Shown here piece after piece: positions 1 to 6,348 of a DNA stretch of 11,734 nt. Below the pieces are notes generated by a model. It did no database searches. It was not told the origin of the DNA and saw only the letters and a program-made list of their open reading frames with translations. Every line of letters starts with the position of its first letter. Positions within the stretch are counted from its first letter, which is position 1. This DNA is from RGIG1840 sp964626795 (lineage in GTDB: Bacteria; Bacillota_I; Bacilli_A; RF39; UBA660): NCBI GenBank assembly GCA_964626795.1, contig CAZVIQ010000025.1, positions 1 to 11,734 of the forward strand. Reading direction: 5' to 3'. Both the position numbers and the translations under genes were made by a program.

Positions 1-85
1 TAACTATTGAATTTATTATTATTAGCTTTTTGGGACGTTGCTCTTTGATTCAACGAATTTTATACAACCTTGTAATATTCTAAGA

Positions 86-128
86 TTAGTCAAGGATCAA
101 GATGAACAACTTCCCTGCCCTTGACTAA
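86..128. repeat. 10-bp inverted repeat in unassigned left flank
   Basis: The arms TTAGTCAAGG (86-95) and CCTTGACTAA (119-128) are perfect reverse complements with a 23-nt loop. A weaker dyad, CGTTG/CAACG, lies at 36-40 and 51-55. By my count 31-130 has about 38 G+C in 100 bases, clearly higher than the AT-rich sequence around it. I recognise no protein in any frame across 1-130. It could be the end of an RNA, an insertion-sequence end or an old repeat. Confidence 0.45.
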
Positions 129-140
129 CGATAATGATTT

Positions 141-178
141 AAAAAAACTTATTTCCTTATAAAGGAAAGTTATTTTTT
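141..178. terminator. Rho-independent terminator, probably bidirectional
   Basis: A perfect 7-bp stem (TTTCCTT at 152-158, AAGGAAA at 162-168) with a 3-nt loop is followed by GTTATTTTTT. A run of seven A lies on the other side (141-147), so it could work on both strands. It would end whatever transcript crosses 1-140 and insulates the genes to the right. Confidence 0.65.
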
Positions 179-338
179 GAATTAACTAATGTAATGCTAG
201 TATTGTTATTAATCACAAATTTATTGATTAATAATTTTTTCTGTAATAAAATAGATATATAAAAAGAGAGCTTTCTGGAAAAACGTGTTTTGATAATAAT
301 ACTATAGATAAAATTGAAAAAGGTTTTAATATATCTAA

Positions 339-510
339 AATAGACTTCAGAGTTTACCAAATGAGTACTTTGAAGAAGAAATGAAAAAAAATATACCTAG
401 AGAGATTTGCTAAACCTAAGAAGATAGCAAGATCTATTTATTTTTTTAAAAGTGAATAATCTAGTTATATTAATGGTGAGATTATTACTATTGATGGTAA
501 TATAAAAAGT
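339..510 (+). pseudogene. Decayed 3' end of a FabG-like short-chain dehydrogenase/reductase
   Basis: From 351 the + strand reads SLPNEYFEEEMKKNIP. After a frame change near 399 it continues ERFAKPKKIARSIYFFKSE, then an in-frame TAA at 457-459, then SSYINGEIITIDGN to about 501. This follows the classical C-terminus of 3-oxoacyl-ACP reductases (NIPLxRFGKPEEIA...FLASDxSSYINGxxxxxDG). The frame change and the stop show it is dead. The NAD(P)-binding N-terminal half is not recognisable upstream; 180-338 shows only weak, unassignable coding traces. The last frame runs without a stop into the ATG of the next gene, so the nuclease gene sits directly on this fossil. The left boundary is uncertain. Confidence 0.7.
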
Positions 511-525
511 AAATGGAGGAAAATA

Positions 526-1527
526 ATGTTAGAAAAAGACTTTAAAGAAGTAATTAACAATATTAAAGAAGAAATTAAAACAACACAAGTTAAAACTATG
601 TTTCAAGTCAATAGTAATTTAATAGTGCTTTATTTTAAACTTGGTAAAATAATTGAAGAGAATAGTGAATATGGTAATAAATTTATAGAACAAACAGCTA
701 TAGAATTAAAACTAGATTTTCCTAATATTAAAGGATTTTCAGTACGTAATTTAAAATATATGAAAAAGTTTTACAGTGAATATAGAGACAATGAAAAAGT
801 GCAACAGCTTGTTGCACAATTACCTTGGGGACATAATATCCTTTTAATGGAGAAAGTTAATGATAAGGATATAAGAAAACTGTATGCCGAAAAAACAATT
901 GAAAATGGTTGGAGTAGAAATGTATTAGCTATACAAATTGAATTAAATTATCATTTAAGGTTGGGTAATAGTTCAAATAATTTTAAGTTAGCATTACCCG
1001 ATAAAGATAGTGATTTAGTTAATAATATAATAAAAGATCCTTACATATTTGATTTTATTGCTTTAAAGGAAAATTTTAAAGAAAAAGAGTTAGAAACTCA
1101 AATGATTACTAGAATAAGAGATGTATTGCTCGAATTAGGTAATGGTTTTAGTTTTGTTGGAAATCAATATAAATTAACAGTTGATGACAATGATTACTTT
1201 ATAGATTTATTATTTTATCATTTAAAATTAAGATGTTATGTAGTTGTTGAATTGAAAGCTACTAAATATGCTCCAGAGTATGCTGGTAAAATGAACTTTT
1301 ATTTAAATGCTTTTGATGATATTATTAAAAGTGAAGATGATAATCAATCTATTGGTTTAATATTATGCAAAGAAAAAGATAGATTAACTGCTAATTATTC
1401 ATTGAAAGGAATAGATAAACCTATTGGTATTAGTTCTTATGAAATATCTAAAATTTTATCAAAAGATATATTAGAATCCTTGCCGACTGAAGAAGAATTG
1501 AATCTACATATAGATATTGATGAATAA
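526..1527 (+). CDS. YhcG/DUF1016 family protein, PDDEXK nuclease
   Basis: Predicted 333-aa nuclease. The N-terminal half (about 1-165) is the DUF1016 N-terminal, helix-rich domain, with the family signatures QLPWGHNILLMEK (98-110) and YAEKTIENGWSRNVL (120-134). The C-terminal half (about 170-315) is the PDDEXK domain: D227 in YFIDLLFYH, then E242-L-K244 in VVVELKATK, with E188/E190 upstream as the likely first acidic residue. All catalytic positions are present and the length suits the family. GGAGG at 515-519 lies 6 nt before ATG, which fixes the start; there is no upstream in-frame ATG after the TAA at 457. The next gene begins 23 nt downstream, suggesting one transcript. YhcG proteins often sit in restriction-modification and defence loci, but their role is poorly defined. 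No convincing promoter was found just upstream. Confidence 0.9.
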   Translation: MLEKDFKEVINNIKEEIKTTQVKTMFQVNSNLIVLYFKLGKIIEENSEYGNKFIEQTAIELKLDFPNIKGFSVRNLKYMKKFYSEYRDNEKVQQLVAQLPWGHNILLMEKVNDKDIRKLYAEKTIENGWSRNVLAIQIELNYHLRLGNSSNNFKLALPDKDSDLVNNIIKDPYIFDFIALKENFKEKELETQMITRIRDVLLELGNGFSFVGNQYKLTVDDNDYFIDLLFYHLKLRCYVVVELKATKYAPEYAGKMNFYLNAFDDIIKSEDDNQSIGLILCKEKDRLTANYSLKGIDKPIGISSYEISKILSKDILESLPTEEELNLHIDIDE

Positions 1528-1550
1528 TTTATAAAAAGTGTGGTGAAAAA

Positions 1551-3350
1551 ATGTATAATTTTAAAATAAATAAAATAATAACAAATGATGGTACAATTGT
1601 TGAACCTAAGCAAATAAATATAATAATAGGCCCTAATAATAGTGGCAAAAGTCAATTTTTAAAAGATATAAAAAATACTCTTCAAAAAAATCATGGTCCA
1701 ATAATTAAAAGTATTGTTATTGATAAAATGAAGTATTCTTTGCCCAATAGTAAAGAAGAGTTTATTGAAAGGTATAGTATAAAAAAGAATATATTCTATA
1801 CAAGAGATAGTCAATTTTATATTAGAAGTTATTCTGGAATAAATCAGTTTAATATAGAAGTTGGTAATAATATTAGTAACTATTTGGATACTGGAAATAT
1901 AAATATACAACCTGATTGGGAAAATACTCTTGATAGGCAAATTCTTAATTTCAGACAACAAATTTGCAATTATGAACAAATTTCGAAAGATGGTTCATTT
2001 CCCTCTGATGCTATTATTCATAATAAAAGATATGTAGAATATGAAAAAAATGGACAAAAGGTAAGCGAAGAATTGGAAGTAAGTGGAGATTCATTATATT
2101 CCCCTATTGGAGAAAGTATAGAAAGCTTTATAAATATATATGGTAATTTGTTTTTTAATTATTTAGGTACTGAAGAAAAACTACTTATGTGTAAAAGACA
2201 AAAAAAATATGGTTTACAAGATAGTAGTACTAATTTTTTGTCTCAAGTTCAGTTTAACAGTAACTTGTTAAATAATTTATCAATATACACCAAAAAAATG
2301 TTTAATAAGGATGTATATTTAGATAGGTTTTCTTGGGGAGATAGTATTTTGTTTAGGGTTGGAAATGATTTTGATTTTATAAGGAATTCTAGTCGAGATG
2401 ATAGTTCTGCTGAAATAATGTTAAAAGATTATAACCTTTTAGATTATGAAGGGGATGGCATTAAAAGTTTTATAACAAATTATTTGGCATTGCATATGGA
2501 CGATAAAAACATTTTGTTATTAGATGAACCAGAATCTTTTTTACATCCTCCATTGGCTAAGCAATTAGGAGAAATTATAGCACGGTCTACAAATGAGAAT
2601 AAACAAATATTTGTTTCTACCCATAGTGTTGATTTATTAAAGGGAATATTAAATGTTAATAAAGATATAAATATAATAAGGATTACTCGTGATGGAAATA
2701 ATAATCAGTTTAATCTATTACAAAAAGATAAAATATGTGAAATTATAGCAAGTCCGTTATTATCATCTTCAAATATTTTAAAAGGTTTATTTTGCGAAAA
2801 AGTATACATTTGTGAGTCTGAAGCAGACGAAGAATTCTTTCAAAGTTTACACGACAAAATTAATTTATCTGATAGCTCATTTTTTACACACGGAAGAAAC
2901 AAACAAGAACTGAAGAAAATTTCTGATGTTTATAATGAACTAAGTATTCCTAACTATAGAATTTATGATTTTGATATATTAAAAGATAAAGATTTTAATC
3001 ATGCAATTAATGGTGCTATTGAAAAAGATATCAAAGATAAGTTTATTGAAATCAGAAGAGAAATTAATAAAAATTTGGATGCTAATAAAGATTATTATCA
3101 TAATGGTGGTATTGAAAAAATACATGATGAAGGAGTAAAAACAAAAACTTTAGAAATGTTAAAGTATTTGAAAGTAAATAATATAATAATTTTAAAAACA
3201 GGATGTTTAGAAAGCACATTAGAAGATATTGGAATACCATTTACTCAAAATAAAACTAAATGGTTTGATAATGCAATAGTATTTATTAATAATTCTACAA
3301 TAGAAAATATAAGAAACGGTTATATATATAGTTGGGTGTTTGAAGATTAA
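1551..3350 (+). CDS. OLD-like AAA ATPase with TOPRIM-type nuclease region
   Basis: Predicted 599-aa ATP-dependent endonuclease of the OLD/AAA_15 type. The ABC-like ATPase spans about residues 1-385: Walker A GPNNSGKS (27-34), a signature-like region around EGDGIKSF (300-307), Walker B ILLLDEPESFLHP (321-333) and an H-loop FVSTHS (354-359). A long insert of about 60-290 separates Walker A from the signature, as in SMC/OLD-type ATPases. The C-terminal region looks like an OLD TOPRIM domain: YICESEADEEFF (419-430) supplies the Glu and Asp of an E-x3-D motif, IYDFDI (471-476) a DxD motif, and KTGCLESTLE (549-558) a late Gly/Glu segment. The ribosome site is weak (GGTG at 1542-1545), so translation may depend on coupling to yhcG 23 nt upstream. 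Related ATPases act in defence systems (OLD, Gabija GajA), but the usual partners of those systems are absent. Function here is inferred. Confidence 0.85.
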   Translation: MYNFKINKIITNDGTIVEPKQINIIIGPNNSGKSQFLKDIKNTLQKNHGPIIKSIVIDKMKYSLPNSKEEFIERYSIKKNIFYTRDSQFYIRSYSGINQFNIEVGNNISNYLDTGNINIQPDWENTLDRQILNFRQQICNYEQISKDGSFPSDAIIHNKRYVEYEKNGQKVSEELEVSGDSLYSPIGESIESFINIYGNLFFNYLGTEEKLLMCKRQKKYGLQDSSTNFLSQVQFNSNLLNNLSIYTKKMFNKDVYLDRFSWGDSILFRVGNDFDFIRNSSRDDSSAEIMLKDYNLLDYEGDGIKSFITNYLALHMDDKNILLLDEPESFLHPPLAKQLGEIIARSTNENKQIFVSTHSVDLLKGILNVNKDINIIRITRDGNNNQFNLLQKDKICEIIASPLLSSSNILKGLFCEKVYICESEADEEFFQSLHDKINLSDSSFFTHGRNKQELKKISDVYNELSIPNYRIYDFDILKDKDFNHAINGAIEKDIKDKFIEIRREINKNLDANKDYYHNGGIEKIHDEGVKTKTLEMLKYLKVNNIIILKTGCLESTLEDIGIPFTQNKTKWFDNAIVFINNSTIENIRNGYIYSWVFED

Positions 3351-3390
3351 AAAAGATAAAGTGAATTAGTATCAACTTAATCTTTTTAAT
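3350..3390. terminator. Terminator overlapping the OLD-like gene stop codon
   Basis: AAAAAGAT (3350-3357) pairs with ATCTTTTT (3380-3387), and AAGT (3359-3362) pairs with ACTT (3375-3378), with a single A/A mismatch between the two blocks. The stem begins in the last base of the TAA. The A-rich left arm and T-rich right arm could serve both strands, so it also faces the minus-strand TnpV remnant. Confidence 0.65.
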
Positions 3391-3411
3391 ATCCGCTCGA
3401 AAGAGAGGAAA

Positions 3412-3655
3412 AAATCCACCTACTATTTCTTCAGCATTACTTTTACACGAATTCATTATTTCAACTCATACAATTGATTCTTTTTTCTTAATTCTTTAGT
3501 AATGGTATCATCAAATTCTATAAGTTTGTTTATTAAAATACAACTCTTTTATTAGCTCATTGCCAGCCGAAAAAAGATAATTATTTAATTTATTATTCAT
3601 TAATAATTCAGTATATAATGCTTTTTTATTTTGTTTTAAGTAGCTTAATTTTATA
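3412..3655 (-). pseudogene. Remnant of a transposon-encoded TnpV-like protein
   Basis: Read on the minus strand, this starts near 3655 with KLSYLKQNKKALYTELL, then LNNYLFSAGNELIKEL. A frame change follows, then EFDDTITKELRKKNQLYELK with a stop, and a further frame change gives MNSCKSNAEEIV near 3415. The order and wording match TnpV proteins (YLKEHKKxLYxxLLxSGKL...TEELKxxNxxxWVxxMNxIKNxAEEIV). It has at least two frame changes and an internal stop, and the N-terminus and the last residues after AEEIV are missing, so it is dead. TnpV is carried by clostridial-type mobilisable transposons. It marks past mobile-element activity next to the nuclease pair. Boundaries are approximate. Confidence 0.7.
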
Positions 3656-3802
3656 AATTAGCAATAACTTTCGATCCCTGAAAAAGTCTATAAGACTCAC
3701 TTGTAATTTTAGTTAAAATATTATCATAAGAACTTACATTTTATACAAAATTAAAATACAACTTTAAAAATGTATAAATCATATCATTTTTATTCTTTTT
3801 AA
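3656..3802. other. AT-rich gap with no recognisable gene
   Basis: I see no coding trace that I can assign. It may hold the rotted N-terminal part of the TnpV remnant. The only clear structure is the small hairpin at 3681-3698, listed separately. Confidence 0.5.
3681..3698 (-). terminator. Candidate terminator for the small membrane-protein gene
   Basis: On the minus strand AGTCT-TAT-AGACT is followed by TTTTTC. The 5-bp stem is short, but the T-run is correctly placed. It lies about 105 nt beyond the stop of the 3803-4078 gene. Confidence 0.4.
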
Positions 3803-4078
3803 TTAGTTATATTTTAGTAATTTATTATTGTTTTTACTAGTTTCAAGTTTGTAAGATTTATGCTTTAAAATATGAGAGTCTCTTGAAAATCTTGCATCTA
3901 TACCGCAACCTATAAGTACAAGTGAAATAAAGAATAATGCTATAGTGCCTATATTAGATCCTTTACTTAGAACAAATAGCATAGATAGTAAAGATAAAAT
4001 AGATAATATGTAGCAAAAATACTCTAAAACAAACAATATCTTATCTTCAGCTGAAAAATCTTTATATTTAATATTCAT
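3803..4078 (-). CDS. Small two-helix membrane protein, function unknown
   Basis: This encodes 91 aa of no family I recognise. It has a short charged N-terminus (MNIKYKDFSAEDK), two hydrophobic helices at about 14-38 and 43-60 joined by a short SKGSN loop, and a Lys/Asn-rich C-terminal tail of about 30 residues. Both ends are probably cytoplasmic. The start is well supported: GAGGGGG (4086-4092) lies 7 nt before the ATG at 4078, downstream of a strong promoter at 4112-4140. A longer reading from an ATG at 4168 would begin upstream of that promoter's transcript and lacks a ribosome site. It is transcribed alone, divergently from recG. Confidence 0.75.
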   Translation of the reverse strand: MNIKYKDFSAEDKILFVLEYFCYILSILSLLSMLFVLSKGSNIGTIALFFISLVLIGCGIDARFSRDSHILKHKSYKLETSKNNNKLLKYN

Positions 4079-4111
4079 TAAAATTCCCCCTCTTCTTAAT
4101 AAATGTGCATT

Positions 4112-4140
4112 ATTATACCACTTTAAGTGTAAAAAATCAA
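4112..4140 (-). promoter_or_regulatory. Sigma-A-type promoter for the small membrane-protein gene
   Basis: On the minus strand TTGATT (4135-4140) and TATAAT (4112-4117) are separated by exactly 17 nt, with TGG just before the -10 (extended -10). The start would be near 4105, leaving a leader of about 27 nt before the ATG. Confidence 0.7.
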
Positions 4141-4180
4141 TTTCTTTGAGATTATCAAATAAAATCATGAGAGTTAATTA

Positions 4181-4209
4181 TGTACAAAAGCGCTATTTTA
4201 TGATAAAAT
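4181..4209 (+). promoter_or_regulatory. Candidate promoter for recG
   Basis: TGTACA (4181-4186) and TAAAAT (4204-4209) are 17 nt apart, with TGA before the -10 making an extended -10. The -35 is weak (4 of 6), so moderate expression is likely. The spacer contains AGCGCT, a 6-bp palindrome at 4189-4194. Confidence 0.5.
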
Positions 4210-4238
4210 ATATGAGATTTATTTGATAAAGGAGTAGT

Positions 4239-6239
4239 ATGAGTAATTTAGATAAGATTAAAGGTTTAGGTGTAAAAACAAAAGAACATTTAAGCGCATT
4301 AGATATAAAAACCATTGAAGATTTAGTTAGTTATTATCCTTATAGATATAATTTTATAAAGCTTGATAATTTAAGTGAATCTAAAGATGGAGACAATGTT
4401 ATTATTGAGTGTATAATTGATTCAATACCTGTTATAAGAAGATTTAATTCTAAAATGAACAGTTTAACTTTTAGAGTGGGAACTAATAAAAAAGTAACAA
4501 CTATTGTAATATTCAACAGGGCATTTTTAAAAAATAATTTAAAACTTGGTATGACTATTACAGTGTTTGGTAAATATAATGAAATTAAGAACACAGTAAT
4601 CGCGACTGATATAAAACTTGAGAAAATAGAAAATAATACTATTGAGAGTATTTATCATTTAACAAGTGGATTATCTAATAAGAATTTAAGGAAATATATC
4701 AGTTCTGCTTTAAATATGATTACAGACATTAAAGATTATATTCCAGAAGATCTAAATGAAAAATATGATTTTATTGATAAGTTTTCAGCTGTAAAAAAAG
4801 TTCATAATCCTTTAACTTTAAAAGATATAAAAGCTTCAAAATTAAAGCTTATTTATGAAGAACTTTTTATGTTTATGTTTAAAATAAATTATTTAAAAAT
4901 TATTAATAAAAATACAAAAACTGGTTTAAAAAGAAATGTAGATTTAGAAAAGGTAAATGATTTTATTAGAGAATTACCTTTTGAATTAACTAAAGATCAA
5001 GCATCAGCTGTTAAAGACATATATAATGATTTAATTAGTGGAGATAAAATGAACAGAATGCTTTCAGGAGATGTTGGAAGTGGAAAAACTGTAGTTGGTG
5101 TTATTGCTTCCTATATAAATTATTTAGGTGGATATCAGACTGCTCTTATGGCGCCTACAGAAATATTAGCTATTCAGCATTATAATACTATTAAAAATCT
5201 TCTTATAAATACTGATTTAAAAATTGAATTACTTCTAGGAAGTACTAAGAAAAGTGAAAAAGAAGAAATATATGAAAAGCTTAATACTGGAAAGATAGAT
5301 TTAGTTATTGGAACTCATGCATTAATAAGTGAAAATGTAGAATTTAAGAAACTTGGTTTAGTTATTACTGATGAACAACATAGATTTGGAGTAAATCAAA
5401 GATCAAACTTAAAAAATAAAGGTTCAGTTGTAGACGTACTTTATATGTCAGCTACACCAATTCCTAGAACTTATGCACTTACTTTATATGGTGATATGGA
5501 TATAAGCTATATTAAGACTAAACCGGTTGGTAGAAAAGAAATTGAAACAATTATAAAAAGTGAAAAAGATCTTAATGATGTTCTTACACTTATGCTTGAA
5601 GAAATAAAAAAAGGACATCAGATATATGTAGTTAGCCCATTAATAGAAGAGAGTGAAACTCTTGATTTAACAACAGTTAATGAACTTAAAAAGAATATTG
5701 ATATAGCTTTCAATAAAAAAATAAAAACTGAAATACTTCATGGTAAACTTTCTAAACAAGATAAAGAAAAAGTAATGAATGAATTTGAACAGGGAAGTAT
5801 AAATGTTTTAATATCCACTACTGTAATTGAAGTGGGTGTAGATGTAAAAAATGCTACAATGATGGTAATATTTGATGCAGAACGTTTTGGTCTTGCTACA
5901 TTACACCAGTTAAGAGGCAGAATAGGAAGAAACGAGTATGAAAGTAAGTGTATTCTTATTGGATCAAAAAATAATAAGAGACTTAAAGTACTTTCTGAAA
6001 GTAATGATGGATTTTATATAACAGAAAAAGATTTTGAAATGCGTGGAGAAGGAGACTTGTTTGGTGTAAAACAAAGTGGAGATATGACTTTTAAAATTGC
6101 AAATTTAAAAGAAGACTATAAAATATTGCTTCAAACTAAAGTAGATAGTGAAGAATTTATAAAAGAGAATATTGAAAGTAATTTTGAAAAATATCCAAAT
6201 TATAAAAAGATTATTAATTCAATTAGTAATCTTGATTAG
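4239..6239 (+). CDS. recG: ATP-dependent DNA helicase RecG
   Basis: This 666-aa superfamily 2 helicase remodels stalled replication forks and branch-migrates Holliday junctions. The N-terminal part (about 1-130) is the wedge/OB domain that binds branched DNA. The motor follows: KDQASAVKDI Q-motif region (252-261), Walker A GDVGSGKT (277-284), APTEILA (305-311), DEQHRFG (378-384), SATPIPRT (404-411), STTVIEVGVD (526-535) and QLRGRIGR (557-564). The C-terminal TRG region FEMRGEGDLFGVKQSG (599-614), which couples ATP use to translocation, is intact. Length is close to the usual 670-690. AAAGGAG (4228-4234) lies just before ATG. It stands alone, with its own promoter and a separate promoter for the next gene. 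No sign of damage. Confidence 0.98.
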   Translation: MSNLDKIKGLGVKTKEHLSALDIKTIEDLVSYYPYRYNFIKLDNLSESKDGDNVIIECIIDSIPVIRRFNSKMNSLTFRVGTNKKVTTIVIFNRAFLKNNLKLGMTITVFGKYNEIKNTVIATDIKLEKIENNTIESIYHLTSGLSNKNLRKYISSALNMITDIKDYIPEDLNEKYDFIDKFSAVKKVHNPLTLKDIKASKLKLIYEELFMFMFKINYLKIINKNTKTGLKRNVDLEKVNDFIRELPFELTKDQASAVKDIYNDLISGDKMNRMLSGDVGSGKTVVGVIASYINYLGGYQTALMAPTEILAIQHYNTIKNLLINTDLKIELLLGSTKKSEKEEIYEKLNTGKIDLVIGTHALISENVEFKKLGLVITDEQHRFGVNQRSNLKNKGSVVDVLYMSATPIPRTYALTLYGDMDISYIKTKPVGRKEIETIIKSEKDLNDVLTLMLEEIKKGHQIYVVSPLIEESETLDLTTVNELKKNIDIAFNKKIKTEILHGKLSKQDKEKVMNEFEQGSINVLISTTVIEVGVDVKNATMMVIFDAERFGLATLHQLRGRIGRNEYESKCILIGSKNNKRLKVLSESNDGFYITEKDFEMRGEGDLFGVKQSGDMTFKIANLKEDYKILLQTKVDSEEFIKENIESNFEKYPNYKKIINSISNLD

Positions 6240-6295
6240 TGATTAAAAGATCATAAAAGTTTGTTTATTTGATAAAATATTTATCTAACGATTAA

Positions 6296-6324
6296 TTTAC
6301 AACTAATGCTATACGTGATATAAT
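6296..6324 (+). promoter_or_regulatory. Near-consensus promoter of the LTA synthase operon
   Basis: TTTACA (6296-6301) and TATAAT (6319-6324) have a 17-nt spacer and a TGA extended -10. This is the best promoter in the window. The ribosome site AGAGG (6339-6343) and ATG (6349) follow closely, leaving a leader of only about 18 nt and no room for a regulatory RNA. Confidence 0.8.
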
Positions 6325-6348
6325 GTTAAAGTACAAACAGAGGTAAAT

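Noticed and set aside
265..338. Further upstream part of the reductase fossil (reading FDNNTIDKIEKGFNISKI)
   Set aside because: It has vague likeness to the middle of FabG, but there is no clear motif and it would require a large internal deletion; not strong enough to annotate.
157..360. 67-codon minus-strand reading in the left flank
   Set aside because: It overlaps the terminator stem and the + strand reductase fossil, has no ribosome site, and its Ile/Phe/Asn-rich product only reflects AT-rich sequence.
526..1527. Toxin-antitoxin pair with the downstream gene
   Set aside because: Both proteins are far larger than usual toxin-antitoxin partners and both carry enzyme motifs; no small antitoxin-like gene is present.
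526..3350. Known two-gene defence systems (Gabija, Septu, PARIS)
   Set aside because: Gabija needs a UvrD-like helicase, Septu an HNH protein and PARIS a separate DUF4435 protein; the partner here is a YhcG-type PDDEXK nuclease instead.
3392..3407. Hairpin CCGCTC-GAAA-GAGAGG after the OLD-like gene
   Set aside because: It has a GAAA tetraloop and one mismatch, but A residues follow on the + strand and no T-run follows on the minus strand; not a terminator and no known RNA motif.
4079..4168. Longer start for the small membrane protein at an ATG at 4168
   Set aside because: It lies upstream of the promoter at 4112-4140, and the strong ribosome site serves the ATG at 4078.
6271..6285. Hairpin GATAAA-ATA-TTTATC after recG
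   Set aside because: The stem is only A/T-rich and no T-run follows, so I do not call a recG terminator.
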